Shown: positions 8,937 to 18,744 of the stretch, one piece after another | How positions within the stretch are numbered: the first letter of the stretch is position 1 | Layout of the letters: each line of letters starts with the position of its first letter | Source: Paenibacillus endoradicis | Lineage (GTDB): Bacteria > Bacillota > Bacilli > Paenibacillales > Paenibacillaceae | Direction: 5' to 3' | Length of the DNA: 64,000 bases | NCBI RefSeq assembly: GCF_024721975.1 | Contig: NZ_JANQBB010000001.1 | Coordinates: 124,001-188,000 of the forward strand | The notes under the pieces: model-generated | What the model was told of the DNA's origin: nothing | Databases searched by the model: none | The model's input: only the letters and a program-made list of their open reading frames with translations | Program-made: the position numbers and the translations under genes

Positions 8937-10229
8937 ATGTCACAAGGTAGCCTCATTGCTAGAATAAGGCAGTATTTCACGAATGATTCATTACCACACG
9001 ACCTTAGGCTTAGCAAAGATGCTGTTGTATCACTTACTATTCATGCTTTTTTTCAATTCGGAGCATCGATGTCAGGGTTATTCCTCAATTTGTACTTGTG
9101 GAGGCTGACAGGAGACTTTACAATCAATGCGGTGTATAACATGATCAACTTTGCAATTACACCAATCGCATTTGCTGTCGGTGGATTAGTTGCGAAGAGA
9201 CATGATCGAATGGTAGTGTATCGACTCGGTATTTCATTTTTCGCAATCTTCTATTTACTAGTTATATTAACTGGTGAAGCAGTACCGCAATATTATATTA
9301 TATTTGCGCTATTGAACGGTATTGCAGGAGGTTTTTATTGGACCGGGTATTTAGTTTTACAATATGATGTTTCAACCGAGCGTAACCGTATACGTTATCT
9401 GGCGATTAATACAATTACGTTTAATTTAGCCGGTTTGGCCGGACCTGCATTAGCTGGACTAATTATTCATCAGATGGATGGGCTGCAAGGGTATATACTA
9501 ATATTCGTCTTCGCTTTCATTATGTTTGTATTAGCGGCTATTATTAGTATGAAAATTAAAGCAACAGTCAATCATCACCGTACTTATTATTTGAAATATG
9601 TAGGTATAGTAATGAAGAAACATCTAAACTGGACAGCAGGTTTATTCAGCTTCTTGTTCTTAGGATTATTTCAAGGTGTGATGCTCTTCTTGCCGAATAT
9701 AATGCTGTTTAGAGCGTTAGATCGAGAAGATTGGGTAGGTTATTTTCTTGTTTTGTTCTCTGCAATTACTGTAGTGATGGGTTATATCATATCCAAAACT
9801 GCGAAAGAAGAGTATGTAAGAAAATATATTTTCTTTTCAACATGTGGAGTAGTTATCGGAGCCTTTCTACTATTAATTGAAGTTAAATTATGGTCAGTCG
9901 TTATTTTTATGATTATATACTCTATGTGTACACCATTAATTACAAACTCTTTGACCTCGTATTTCTATAGAACTATTACTGCATTGCCACTAAAGGGGCA
10001 ATTGAAAGTAGAAGCTGTCGTTATGAGGGAATTATTCCTTAACTTAGGAAGGATCTTTGCAATTATTTTGTTAATTATTTTTGCTAGTGATCTTGATTCG
10101 ATTTGGTTACCAATAATAATAATATCAATGGCTTCTGCACAGTTTTTAATTCTAATATGCATAAGGAAAGAGCCTAGAGCGGTAGTTACTAATAGCGTTA
10201 GTTCCAAGAGCAATAATATAGCCAAATAA
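8937..10229 (+). CDS. MFS transporter
   Basis: A 430-residue protein with about twelve hydrophobic segments. A basic KRHDR stretch falls in the loop between helices 2 and 3, as in major facilitator superfamily carriers, and GxxGGFYWTGY appears in the fourth segment. The start is ATG 8937 behind AAGGGAGAG, not the upstream ATG at 8898. It is a monocistronic gene between two terminators. Substrate and direction of transport cannot be read from the sequence. Confidence 0.75.
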   Translation: MSQGSLIARIRQYFTNDSLPHDLRLSKDAVVSLTIHAFFQFGASMSGLFLNLYLWRLTGDFTINAVYNMINFAITPIAFAVGGLVAKRHDRMVVYRLGISFFAIFYLLVILTGEAVPQYYIIFALLNGIAGGFYWTGYLVLQYDVSTERNRIRYLAINTITFNLAGLAGPALAGLIIHQMDGLQGYILIFVFAFIMFVLAAIISMKIKATVNHHRTYYLKYVGIVMKKHLNWTAGLFSFLFLGLFQGVMLFLPNIMLFRALDREDWVGYFLVLFSAITVVMGYIISKTAKEEYVRKYIFFSTCGVVIGAFLLLIEVKLWSVVIFMIIYSMCTPLITNSLTSYFYRTITALPLKGQLKVEAVVMRELFLNLGRIFAIILLIIFASDLDSIWLPIIIISMASAQFLILICIRKEPRAVVTNSVSSKSNNIAK

Positions 10230-10241
10230 TCGGTATAATAT

Positions 10242-10304
10242 AAAGCTGAATGTAGCTAAGTAAGACTGGGACTATCCATATCTAATACTTGTACATTCAG
10301 CTTT
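10242..10304. terminator. bidirectional terminator between convergent genes
   Basis: AAAGCTGAATGTA at 10242-10254 pairs with TACATTCAGCTTT at 10292-10304 around a long loop. It lies between the converging MFS and CotH genes, so it can serve both. Confidence 0.7.
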
Positions 10305-10309
10305 CGAAT

Positions 10310-12229
10310 CTAGAGACGTTTTCGACGGAATAGGACAATGAAACTTGCACCTATTAATATTGCAATGACACTGAATAATGTTGTTAGGGCGTGTTCTAGT
10401 TTCACTTCAGTTGAAATCGTTGGGACTACAGATGAGGGGTTAGCATTCAGGCCGCCGCCCATTTGAAATTGACCCATATTACCTGGACCACGGTTTCCGC
10501 CCTGTCCACCAAAATTCATTCCACCAGCATTCTCATTATTTGTTATACGTTCAAGCATGGTAAGAGCGTCATAGAGAGATATACCATCAGGAAGTGGGAA
10601 CTCAGTTGCATTTGCAGTTCCATCTTTTATACTTTCAAGAACAGTTTTTGCTTCCTCAATACTCATTCCGTTAAGAAGATCCATTGCACCACCACCGAAG
10701 TTCATGCCATCGGGAGGAGTCATCGCACCATCAGCATTGCCGTCTTCTCCGCCAAAGTTCATGCCGTCGGGAGGAGCCATCGCACCATCAGCATTGCCGT
10801 CTTGTCCGCCGAAGTTCATGCCATCGGGAGGAGCCATCGCACCATCAGCATTGCCGTCTTGTCCGCCAAAGTTCATGCCATCGGGAGGAGTCATCGCACC
10901 ATCAGCATTGTCGCCTCGACCACCAAAGTTCATCTTTCCTCCGCCACCATTGCCTGGTCCACCGGAGGCTGAACCGGAACCATCACCTGCAGATTCAATT
11001 TCACCACTTAATTGTTTTGAAATAGATTCTATTTGTGTATCCACGAAAGTTAATAATGATGCAACACCTTTTTCATACTCTTCGTAAGTTACAAAAGCAG
11101 TAGGATCAGCAGCAACCGAGTCACTAATTAACGATTGAACTTCTTGCACTCTTGTTACAAATTGACCACTAGTGAATTCCCTGTCTACTAATTCGTTAAT
11201 AATAGTATGATATTGCTCACGATAAGTATCGCTCGCTATGAGATTAGCAATTAGAGGTCTAGTATTAAGAGCAACACCGGTAGGCTCATCAATAAGAATA
11301 CCTGAACCACCAAACCCACCAAATGCCATATTCATATCCCATGGAATTATAGAAAAAATACCATCGGTTTCATATAAATAATAATTGTGTTTAAAATTTC
11401 CAGCATAGCTATCAAGATTAGCGGTAACCGTATTGAGCGCTATAAATTTTAATGCTGACGAAACATCAAGCACCTCTTCATAACGATCACTATTATTAAG
11501 CACATCCGTCATATGAAGGAGCGCTTCTTCGTCTGCTTCGCCATACTTCACATCAAGGCCAGTGTATTCTTCAAACGTAGCTAGAGCTGTTAAGTCTGCG
11601 CCAGTACCGCCATTTGATTTATATAATGTTCCTGAACTATCCTCAAACTCTCGCTCGATAAACGCGCTATTCATTTGTTCGACTGCTGTATATAACCCCC
11701 AAAGCTCTCCATTAATATACACATTTACGAAAGAGTGTTTAGGGGTTGGGATACTCATGTTTTCAGCGATTTCATAAGCAAGAAATTCTCTCATATACGA
11801 TGCATCACTATAATTATTATTGAGATTGATCGTTGTAACTCCTTCAATATTTTGTGTTACGTACTCGTCAAGTGATAACTTGAAACTATATCGCTCCGAA
11901 TCCGTCATCTTGGCTACGGATGTTAGACTGGAATTTCCTTTTGTCCTAAATCCAACATTATCAAATTTTTTTCCGTTATAAGTAACATTTGCAGAGTGGT
12001 AAGCTTCTGCTGTTGGATCATCAAGTATCTCTTGAAATGCAGTTTCATCTATTGATATATCTACTGAAACGATTTCGTTCTTAGGAAAGTAGATCGTGTC
12101 TAATTTGCTAGTAGAAGCTACACCATTAACCTTATTAGAGGTACTCGACTTAGAGCACCCACTAATTAGACTGACCATGAGGAGGAGACTAACGGTGATT
12201 AACATTGATTTTGAGGTTGTTAATTTCAT
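10310..12229 (-). CDS. CotH kinase family lipoprotein with glycine-rich repeats
   Basis: This 639-residue protein starts with a lipoprotein signal (LISGC, Cys25). A CotH domain occupies about residues 45-400: RTKGNSS near 98, a conserved MREFLAYEIA helix near 145, and the HNYYLY and IPWDMNMAFGG motifs near 285-305. CotH proteins of spore formers are atypical protein kinases acting on coat proteins. Residues of about 430-530 hold four near-perfect 20-residue Gly/Asp/Pro/Met repeats, and the C-terminus is a membrane helix followed by RRKRL, a cell-surface topology. It is the last gene of an operon with a DUF4956 and a VTC-domain gene, a partnership seen in other Firmicutes, suggesting a membrane complex linking polyphosphate and surface phosphorylation. 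Confidence 0.85.
   Translation of the reverse strand: MKLTTSKSMLITVSLLLMVSLISGCSKSSTSNKVNGVASTSKLDTIYFPKNEIVSVDISIDETAFQEILDDPTAEAYHSANVTYNGKKFDNVGFRTKGNSSLTSVAKMTDSERYSFKLSLDEYVTQNIEGVTTINLNNNYSDASYMREFLAYEIAENMSIPTPKHSFVNVYINGELWGLYTAVEQMNSAFIEREFEDSSGTLYKSNGGTGADLTALATFEEYTGLDVKYGEADEEALLHMTDVLNNSDRYEEVLDVSSALKFIALNTVTANLDSYAGNFKHNYYLYETDGIFSIIPWDMNMAFGGFGGSGILIDEPTGVALNTRPLIANLIASDTYREQYHTIINELVDREFTSGQFVTRVQEVQSLISDSVAADPTAFVTYEEYEKGVASLLTFVDTQIESISKQLSGEIESAGDGSGSASGGPGNGGGGKMNFGGRGDNADGAMTPPDGMNFGGQDGNADGAMAPPDGMNFGGQDGNADGAMAPPDGMNFGGEDGNADGAMTPPDGMNFGGGAMDLLNGMSIEEAKTVLESIKDGTANATEFPLPDGISLYDALTMLERITNNENAGGMNFGGQGGNRGPGNMGQFQMGGGLNANPSSVVPTISTEVKLEHALTTLFSVIAILIGASFIVLFRRKRL
10698..10925 (-). 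repeat. 60-base tandem repeats within the cotH-like gene
   Basis: Four in-frame, nearly identical 60-base units encode the GGQDGNADGAMAPPDGMNF-type repeat. Because the units are so alike, copy number may vary by slippage. The repeats also create long spurious open frames on the other strand. Confidence 0.85.
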
Positions 12230-12243
12230 ATCGTCCTCCTAGA

Positions 12244-12972
12244 TTAAGATACGTAATCGCCGTTGTAGCTAATTAATACGGCAGTTTGTACACCAGGAAT
12301 AGCTGCCAAAGCATTAATGAATGAACCAGTTTTATCTTTGAGACGGATTTCAAACGTAACTTCAATATTGCCTGGAGTAACTGTTTTTTGTTTAACATTG
12401 AATTTTTTAACTTCTTCTGAAATTTTAGATTGTGCTTGTTGTTCTGCTGTATCATGATCACAATTAACAACAAGTAAATAAGGGGTTTCTGTAGATCCAC
12501 CTTTAATAAAGAAGAACAAGATCAATCCAATAATGAGTGAACCTATAATAGCTAAAGTATAGAAACCAGCTCCTGTAACGATACCTGCGACTGCTGCCCA
12601 GAATAAGAAGATCAGGTCAGTGGGGTCTTTAATTGGTGTTCTAAAACGTACAATGGACAACGCACCAACCATACCAAGGGATAGTACTAGATTAGAATTT
12701 ATAGCAATAATAACAGTGGCTGTAATCATCGTCATTCCGATAAGTGCAACGTTAAAGCTTTTAGAATATAGAATACCGCTAAATATGCGGCGATATAAGA
12801 AATAAATAAATAATCCGACGATGAATGAAATTGCTAGCGAAATAATAATCTGACTAATTGCAATATCAGTACCGAAGCTATCAAGCACCGAATTTTTAAT
12901 AATATCTGTAAATGAGTTACTTGTCGTATCAGTAGCTGCTGCTGCAGAAGTTACTGTGTTTGTTGTTTCCAT
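12244..12972 (-). CDS. DUF4956 membrane protein
   Basis: This 242-residue protein has four or so membrane helices in its first 165 residues and a soluble alpha/beta domain after about residue 170. The RFRTPIKDPTDLIFLFWAA loop is the hallmark of DUF4956. The start ATG 12972 shares one base with the stop of the upstream VTC-domain gene and follows GGGAGG. In related bacteria DUF4956 genes sit beside VTC-domain polyphosphate polymerases; a membrane anchor or channel role is likely but unproven. Confidence 0.85.
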   Translation of the reverse strand: METTNTVTSAAAATDTTSNSFTDIIKNSVLDSFGTDIAISQIIISLAISFIVGLFIYFLYRRIFSGILYSKSFNVALIGMTMITATVIIAINSNLVLSLGMVGALSIVRFRTPIKDPTDLIFLFWAAVAGIVTGAGFYTLAIIGSLIIGLILFFFIKGGSTETPYLLVVNCDHDTAEQQAQSKISEEVKKFNVKQKTVTPGNIEVTFEIRLKDKTGSFINALAAIPGVQTAVLISYNGDYVS

Positions 12973-13685
12973 TAATAATCCTCCCAATTGTTTGCTTTAT
13001 TGTATTTGCGGCAAATAACATATTTTGACGCTGAAGTTCGATTTACGCCTTCAAGCTGTAATGCTGCTTGTATCGCTTGCGGTAAATATTCATCATACTT
13101 AATTTCTAAAATGATTCTTTCGTCGTCTAGCGCTGGTATTGGTTTTAAGTTAGGATCAAAAATATCGATATTGTTTAATCCTGTTCGTAATTGCTTATCG
13201 AATGTAATGCGAACATTCCCATGCCGAGATACATAAGGTTCACGGACATAATCAACAATGACAATGGGGCGAAGCAATTGGTTCTTCATCTGACTGTAAA
13301 TCTCAAGTAGTAGTGGCTTATTGCCCTCTTTTAATACTTCATAATTTCCCGCAATAATTTGATCATACATTGCCCGTGTAATAGGTTCTTTTATTTTGGC
13401 GATATAATCACGATATTTAATTTTTTTCTCAAAGTGGATGACATTATCATTTTTGTTGTAGATCCGAATTCGATATTTAACACGGTCTCGAATACCGCCT
13501 AGTTTCTCATGTAATGCTGTATTTTGAATATCATCAAAGTACAGACTGCGAATATGATATTCCCCTTCTTCAGACACATGTTGGTCTAATTGTAAAATGC
13601 CTTTTAATTTCTGAGTAATAATGAAACGTTGATGAGGACTAATATAATATTTGAACTCATTGCGATACTTTAACGATTGGCTCAT
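12972..13685 (-). CDS. VTC-domain polyphosphate polymerase-like protein
   Basis: A 237-residue protein of the VTC domain family, the tunnel-fold enzymes that polymerise phosphate from ATP. Visible landmarks are YRNEFKYYI at the start, IRSLYFDD near 48, the basic YRIRIYN and HFEKKIKYRD strands lining the tunnel (near 70-95) and EIKYDEYLP near 200. The start is ATG 13685, behind GAGGTG. It is the first gene of the operon VTC - DUF4956 - CotH and diverges from a metallophosphatase gene. Confidence 0.85.
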   Translation of the reverse strand: MSQSLKYRNEFKYYISPHQRFIITQKLKGILQLDQHVSEEGEYHIRSLYFDDIQNTALHEKLGGIRDRVKYRIRIYNKNDNVIHFEKKIKYRDYIAKIKEPITRAMYDQIIAGNYEVLKEGNKPLLLEIYSQMKNQLLRPIVIVDYVREPYVSRHGNVRITFDKQLRTGLNNIDIFDPNLKPIPALDDERIILEIKYDEYLPQAIQAALQLEGVNRTSASKYVICRKYNKANNWEDY

Positions 13686-13842
13686 GGTACACCTCATTTC
13701 TATTTCGTAATAATCAATGTATAGTTGTATTGTAAAGTTGAATGCTTATACGAAAATGAATAGTAACTGAAAGTAAGCTGAATGCTTGTCAATAGTATTT
13801 TGTGTTAAACTTTTGTAAAAGATATGAAAGTGGGTGATATCC

Positions 13843-15060
13843 ATGACGAAAGAAAAAATTGGAATAGTAGTCATTATCGTTATATTGTTGGTCGGTATTG
13901 GTATAGCGGAGTATTGGAAGAAATCTGATAATGAGAAGCCTTATGGAGTAACCATCTCCATTGTAGATAATACAACGCGTATTATAAGTTGGAGTTCTGC
14001 CAAGTTAGAAGTTCAACCTTATATAGAGTGGGTTAGTAGTGCCGAATACGACTCGTGGAATGCTAATAATGTAATATCTACTACAGCATCTGTAAAAGAA
14101 TATATTAATAGTAATGATGAGATCTATTACCGTTATTCTGTTCAATTAGATAGTCTTGGAGAGAATATGAGTTATACGTATCGTGTGGGTGGAGAGGACA
14201 AGAAGTTACGAAGTGACAATGCAATATTCAACATCTATAACGCTGATCAGGAGCAGTTTTCCTTTATACATGTAACAGATTCTCAAGGAGAGACTGAAAA
14301 TGATTTTAAGGTGTGGGGACAAACATTAGAGAAAGCGATAAGTACATTACCAGAAGCTCAATTTATTGTGCACAGCGGTGATATGACAGAAGATCCTAAT
14401 GTCGAGCAACAGTGGAAATGGTTCTTCCAATTTAGTAAGTCACTGATGGGCCGGCCATTCATGCCAACAATAGGTAATCATGAACAATTGAATGAAGAGG
14501 CTAGTAGTTATCATACGCATTTTACGATGCCTTTAAATGGTGCAAATAAGCTTATAGAAGAAACGAGTTATTATTTTGAATATAGTAATATGCTCTATAT
14601 TAGTATGAATACAGAAGGGGACATTGATGAACAAACGAATTGGTTAGAACAAGTGTTAGAGAAACATCCACAAAAGTGGATTGTCGTCTCTATGCATCGA
14701 GGCGTATACGGTGGTAGTCGCTTTAATGAAGCAGATGATTGGGTACAATTATTTGATAAGTATGGCGTTCAGCTTGTGTTGCAAGGACATAACCATGAAT
14801 ATTCAAGAAGTTATCCATTAATCGACGGTGAGGCTGTCGATGGTCAATCTAATACCATTACTGAAGGTACGGTATATGTAACGATGAACGCTTCTGGTAC
14901 GAAGTTTAATGAAAAGAAAAAGGATAAAAAATATCAAGCCGTTCATTTCCAAAATGAATTACAAATGTTTGGCACAGTAACAGTCTCTGCAACTGAACTG
15001 ATCTATAATGCTTATGATATTAATGGAGATTTACTTGATTCATTTACGATTGAGCAATAA
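13843..15060 (+). CDS. purple-acid-phosphatase-like metallophosphoesterase, membrane-anchored
   Basis: This 405-residue protein starts with a membrane anchor (about residues 6-23), then an N-terminal Fn3-like beta domain (about 30-130) and a calcineurin-like phosphatase domain. The metal-binding motifs HVTDSQ (near 145), GDMTED (near 177), GNHE (near 212), SMHRG (near 286) and GHNHEYSR (near 315) are all present. I chose ATG 13843, with GTG 13834 as an alternative. It diverges from the polyphosphate polymerase operon, which suggests an extracytoplasmic role in phosphate or polyphosphate turnover; that is inference. Confidence 0.8.
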   Translation: MTKEKIGIVVIIVILLVGIGIAEYWKKSDNEKPYGVTISIVDNTTRIISWSSAKLEVQPYIEWVSSAEYDSWNANNVISTTASVKEYINSNDEIYYRYSVQLDSLGENMSYTYRVGGEDKKLRSDNAIFNIYNADQEQFSFIHVTDSQGETENDFKVWGQTLEKAISTLPEAQFIVHSGDMTEDPNVEQQWKWFFQFSKSLMGRPFMPTIGNHEQLNEEASSYHTHFTMPLNGANKLIEETSYYFEYSNMLYISMNTEGDIDEQTNWLEQVLEKHPQKWIVVSMHRGVYGGSRFNEADDWVQLFDKYGVQLVLQGHNHEYSRSYPLIDGEAVDGQSNTITEGTVYVTMNASGTKFNEKKKDKKYQAVHFQNELQMFGTVTVSATELIYNAYDINGDLLDSFTIEQ

Positions 15061-15066
15061 TAAGTG

Positions 15067-15114
15067 AAAAGCGCAAGAAGATCTATGAAATACATAGACA
15101 TCTTGCGCTTTTTA
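15067..15114 (+). terminator. rho-independent terminator
   Basis: AAAAGCGCAAGA and TCTTGCGCTTTT form a long stem, extended inward by GATCTATG/CATAGA, followed by a T-rich run. It can also act on the opposite strand for the convergent histidine kinase gene. Confidence 0.8.
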
Positions 15115-15160
15115 TATAAATATTATTGAGCTTCATATACTAGCAAGCGCATCTATTCAT

Positions 15161-16645
15161 CTATTCATTAGCTTCTAATTTAGGAAGCAAAATAATAAAA
15201 CTTGTACCTATTCCTATTTCACTTATTACATCAATTGTACCTTTGTGACCATCGATAATAGACTTGGAAATAGAAAGACCGAGTCCAGCCCCGCCAGAAG
15301 CACGTGACCTAGCCTGATCAACACGGAAAAATCGTTGGAATAATTGAGGGAGATGCTCTTTGGAGATTCCTATTCCATTGTCAGTAATTGTTAGCTTAAC
15401 TTGATTATCTAATTCAGTTAATGCTATTGTAATTTCACCAGATCGAGCGTCTGTATGCTGAATAGCATTTTGCACAAGATTAAGAATGACTTGCTTAATT
15501 TGATTTTTATTTCCTTCTAGATAGAAATTAGAGTTCGGAATCGTTGTTATCGTCAATTTACGATCATTCGCCATCATTTCAAGTTGCATTTTCATACTAT
15601 CTAGTAGCTGAGTTAGACTGAATTTATCAACAGAGTGAATGGACGCTTCATTTGTAATATCTAGCTTAGCTAGTTGTAATAAGTTTTCTACTAACATAGT
15701 CATCCGTTTAGACTCTTGTTCCATTGTTTTTAGAGAAGACACAAGATGAGTTTTGTTGTTCATTGCTCCTCTTTGAAGCACTTCAATAAAACCGAATATA
15801 GATGTTATCGGAGTTCGAAGTTCATGCGAAGCATCCGCGATAAATTGTCTCATTCGATCATTGCTTTGCCGCTCTAACTCGAAAGCATGATCAATTCTTT
15901 CGAGCATATTATTATAGGCCAAAGATAATTGATCGATTTCATATTGTTTTTGGTTGACTGGTAATTTTTCTGAGAGGTTACCAGCATTCGTACGTTCTAC
16001 AACATCGATAACATTCGTTAAGGGATTTAACGTCTTTCTCAGACTTGGTAGTAACATTAGTAGTCCAGTTAATAAAGCTACGAAAGCAGCGACGATGTAT
16101 ATAGTTAACTGCGTATACAGTTGTTTGTGTAAGGAGCGTAGCTCAATGCTTACTTGTAGAATTCCATTTTCACGATTAGCGTTATTACGATGAAAGACAA
16201 CCATCTTATCTGCGCCCTCACTGTCAGCATAAATGTAATATTTTTTGAGTTGACGGGATTTACTTGCCTCTAAGATTTGGGCGTAATCCTCAGAAGTAAT
16301 GATGGGAGATAGCTCATCTTGATCATCAGATATTATCGTTATACTACCATCAGAATTAATATAGCTAACTTCCATTCCTGGCTGAAACATAATAGGTCCG
16401 TTTGGCGTACGTGCACTATCATCTCTGTGTCTTGTTAATTCACCATTCTGCTTGAGAAAGGCCGGATTTGGTGGCCAGCCCATTATTTGTGAATGAATGG
16501 CATCAGCACGATTCTCGTATAAAAAATCTCTCATAAAAGCGTATTGTAGTATACCGATAAGAAGAAATAGAATCGCAATAATAATTAATGTAGTTGTAAT
16601 TAATTGACCACGTAATGAATGTAGAAAATACTTTTTTATTGACAT
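15161..16645 (-). CDS. sensor histidine kinase (HAMP, HisKA, HATPase)
   Basis: This 494-residue membrane kinase has a first membrane helix near residues 13-34, an external sensor region to about 178, a second helix near 183-203, then HAMP. The phosphoacceptor box is SHELRTP (His near 273). The ATP-binding domain has the N box NLVQNAIQHT, the DNGIGIS motif and a GGAGLGLS G box. It resembles the ArlS/CssS type. Its start overlaps the stop of the response regulator gene by one base, so the pair is coupled. The signal is unknown. Confidence 0.88.
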   Translation of the reverse strand: MSIKKYFLHSLRGQLITTTLIIIAILFLLIGILQYAFMRDFLYENRADAIHSQIMGWPPNPAFLKQNGELTRHRDDSARTPNGPIMFQPGMEVSYINSDGSITIISDDQDELSPIITSEDYAQILEASKSRQLKKYYIYADSEGADKMVVFHRNNANRENGILQVSIELRSLHKQLYTQLTIYIVAAFVALLTGLLMLLPSLRKTLNPLTNVIDVVERTNAGNLSEKLPVNQKQYEIDQLSLAYNNMLERIDHAFELERQSNDRMRQFIADASHELRTPITSIFGFIEVLQRGAMNNKTHLVSSLKTMEQESKRMTMLVENLLQLAKLDITNEASIHSVDKFSLTQLLDSMKMQLEMMANDRKLTITTIPNSNFYLEGNKNQIKQVILNLVQNAIQHTDARSGEITIALTELDNQVKLTITDNGIGISKEHLPQLFQRFFRVDQARSRASGGAGLGLSISKSIIDGHKGTIDVISEIGIGTSFIILLPKLEANE

Positions 16646-17328
16646 TACACATCCATCCTATAGCCAGCGCCTCGAAGGGTGCGAATGATTCGATGTTCTT
16701 TGTCTCCTAGTTTCTCACGAATAGCACGAACATACACTTCTACAATGTTATGTTCTCCTCCAAAGTCGTAGCCCCATACCTTATCTAATATATTGGTTTT
16801 ACTTAGTACAGCACCGTTGTGTAAAAGTAGTAATCTCAGTAATTCATATTCCGTTGGAGAAAGCTCCAGCACTTGATCATCGAAAGTGATCTCTTTGCGA
16901 CGATCATCTAGGATGAATAGCCCATATCGAACTTCTCCCAATAGATTAGGAAACTGATTACGTACTCGAGCATGAATACGAGCGATCAATTCACTGAAGC
17001 TGAAGGGCTTAATTAAATAATCATCAGCACCTAATGTAAATCCGTTCACACGATCCTCAATATCGTCTTTGGCAGTAAGCATAATAATTGCAATTTCATC
17101 GCCCTTATCCTTCAACGATTTACAGACATCAAACCCGTTCATAACGGGCATCATTACATCAAGAATAACAACATGTGGCTTAAATTGTTCTGCTTTTTCA
17201 ATTGCAAGTATGCCGTTTGCTGCAGTTTCAATTGTTGCGCCTTCATTCATCAAGCCTAACTCTAAAAATTGGAGAATACTTTCCTCGTCGTCAACTAATA
17301 GTATTTTTATTCCATTCAAGTTATTCAT
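16645..17328 (-). CDS. OmpR/PhoB-family response regulator
   Basis: A 227-residue regulator with a receiver domain (acidic pocket VDDEE near 13; phosphoacceptor Asp in VVILDVMMP near 57; LTAKDD; Lys in IKPF) and a C-terminal winged helix (ELSPTEYELLRLL, then VEVYVRAIREKLG and TLRGAGYRM). It precedes its kinase gene in one transcript. The start ATG follows AAGGAAG. Confidence 0.9.
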   Translation of the reverse strand: MNNLNGIKILLVDDEESILQFLELGLMNEGATIETAANGILAIEKAEQFKPHVVILDVMMPVMNGFDVCKSLKDKGDEIAIIMLTAKDDIEDRVNGFTLGADDYLIKPFSFSELIARIHARVRNQFPNLLGEVRYGLFILDDRRKEITFDDQVLELSPTEYELLRLLLLHNGAVLSKTNILDKVWGYDFGGEHNIVEVYVRAIREKLGDKEHRIIRTLRGAGYRMDV

Positions 17329-17454
17329 ATATAACTTCCTTTCTAAGCATCTGTGGTATGTTCATTAAGATAGGGTGGCTGATTTGTCGAAAAAAGGATA
17401 AAATAATAAGATCAAAGATCGTATGGAAGATCGAAACATCTAAGGAGTCCTGCT

Positions 17455-18744
17455 ATGAGAACATGGAATTTACGTCAAAGTGTTAATTTATCAATTGCTT
17501 TATCATTTATTGGATTGTTAATAGTCTTTCCATTTCAACAAACATTTGTAGGTGGACTATTTTTCGCTGCTTTTTGCGCTGCAACGATTGGTGGTTTAGC
17601 TGATTCATTTGCAGTTAGTGCACTATTTGGTCAACCTTTGAAAGTGCGGTGGCCAAACTGGTTAGGTACTAATATTATAGCTCGAAATCGAGATCGATTA
17701 ATAGATGAGCTCGTTGACATGGTAGAACATGAGCTACTATCAACAGAAATGATTATAAAGCAACTAAAAGGTTATGATGCTGCTACAGTTATTGTACATT
17801 ATGTTGAAAGTAATGAAGGAAAACAAGCGATCAAAGGTTTGCTTCGTCAACTGCTAACGGATCTGCTGAAAGTAAGTAATCCTGCGGTATTTAGCTTATC
17901 CTTAAATCGCCTTATTAATCAAGGGCTGCAACATAGCAAGCTTACTCCGATAATACAGCAGTTTATTACTTGGAGTGTGAAAGAAAAGTACGATCATATG
18001 CTAATCTCTGCAGTTTCTAAACAACTGCGAAAATTGCTTGAAAAGCCCGGTGTAAAGCAGTTTTTACATGAATTTATTGCCACAGCATTACGTTCTTACG
18101 AACAGAATAAGAAGGGTAGACAGTTTGTCAATGGAGTTGCTGGATTGAATGCAGATGAGCTAACTGAAAAGTTGCTGAAAATAGCTGACGATCTTCTCTT
18201 GGCTATTCAAGATCATGATCATCCATTGCAGTTAAAGCTTCAACAGTATATCGTGGGATTTAGCAATAGACTTCAAGAAGATGAAGTGTATGCTGCAGAC
18301 ATATCAAGAAAAATTGAGGTTTTATTTGAAAAGTTAACTGCTTCACTGTTAACAACAGATACAATCTCTAATTTTCTAATGCAATTACGAGATCAGTTGG
18401 ATCAATCAGAGTATGAGCATGAAGAAGGTGTATTAGCAAGTTGGTTAGATTCTAAAGTTGATGAATTACTTTCCTCACTAAGATTTCGCCAAGAACTACT
18501 GGAACAGTTCAATCATTATGTAAGGAGTGCACTAATGCAATTTGTGGAGCGCAATCATACGTATGTTGGGCAATTAGTTCGAACCAAATTAGAACAATTT
18601 GATGTGGAGCAATTGATCGCGCTCGTACAGGAGAAAACAGCGAAGGATTTACAATATATTCGCTTGAATGGTACTGCCGTAGGGTCATTAATTGGTGTTC
18701 TCCTTTATCTTATTCAGTATAGTTTAGGGGGAGTGCTATCATGA
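17455..18744 (+). CDS. DUF445 membrane protein (first of a pair)
   Basis: This 429-residue protein has membrane helices at both ends (about residues 14-50 and 405-425). The Gly/Ala-rich N-terminal segment GGLADSFAVSALFGQP followed by NRDRLIDELVDMVE is characteristic of DUF445. The long middle is helical, with about 30% charged residues and many Gln, and probably forms an extended coil. The function of the family is unknown. The stop overlaps the next DUF445 gene by 4 bases (ATGA). Confidence 0.82.
   Translation: MRTWNLRQSVNLSIALSFIGLLIVFPFQQTFVGGLFFAAFCAATIGGLADSFAVSALFGQPLKVRWPNWLGTNIIARNRDRLIDELVDMVEHELLSTEMIIKQLKGYDAATVIVHYVESNEGKQAIKGLLRQLLTDLLKVSNPAVFSLSLNRLINQGLQHSKLTPIIQQFITWSVKEKYDHMLISAVSKQLRKLLEKPGVKQFLHEFIATALRSYEQNKKGRQFVNGVAGLNADELTEKLLKIADDLLLAIQDHDHPLQLKLQQYIVGFSNRLQEDEVYAADISRKIEVLFEKLTASLLTTDTISNFLMQLRDQLDQSEYEHEEGVLASWLDSKVDELLSSLRFRQELLEQFNHYVRSALMQFVERNHTYVGQLVRTKLEQFDVEQLIALVQEKTAKDLQYIRLNGTAVGSLIGVLLYLIQYSLGGVLS

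Noticed and set aside
10463..11087. Three long plus-strand open frames over the CotH gene
   Set aside because: They are antisense shadows of the 60-base in-frame repeats; their translations are Pro/Ser/His-rich repeats without a ribosome binding site.
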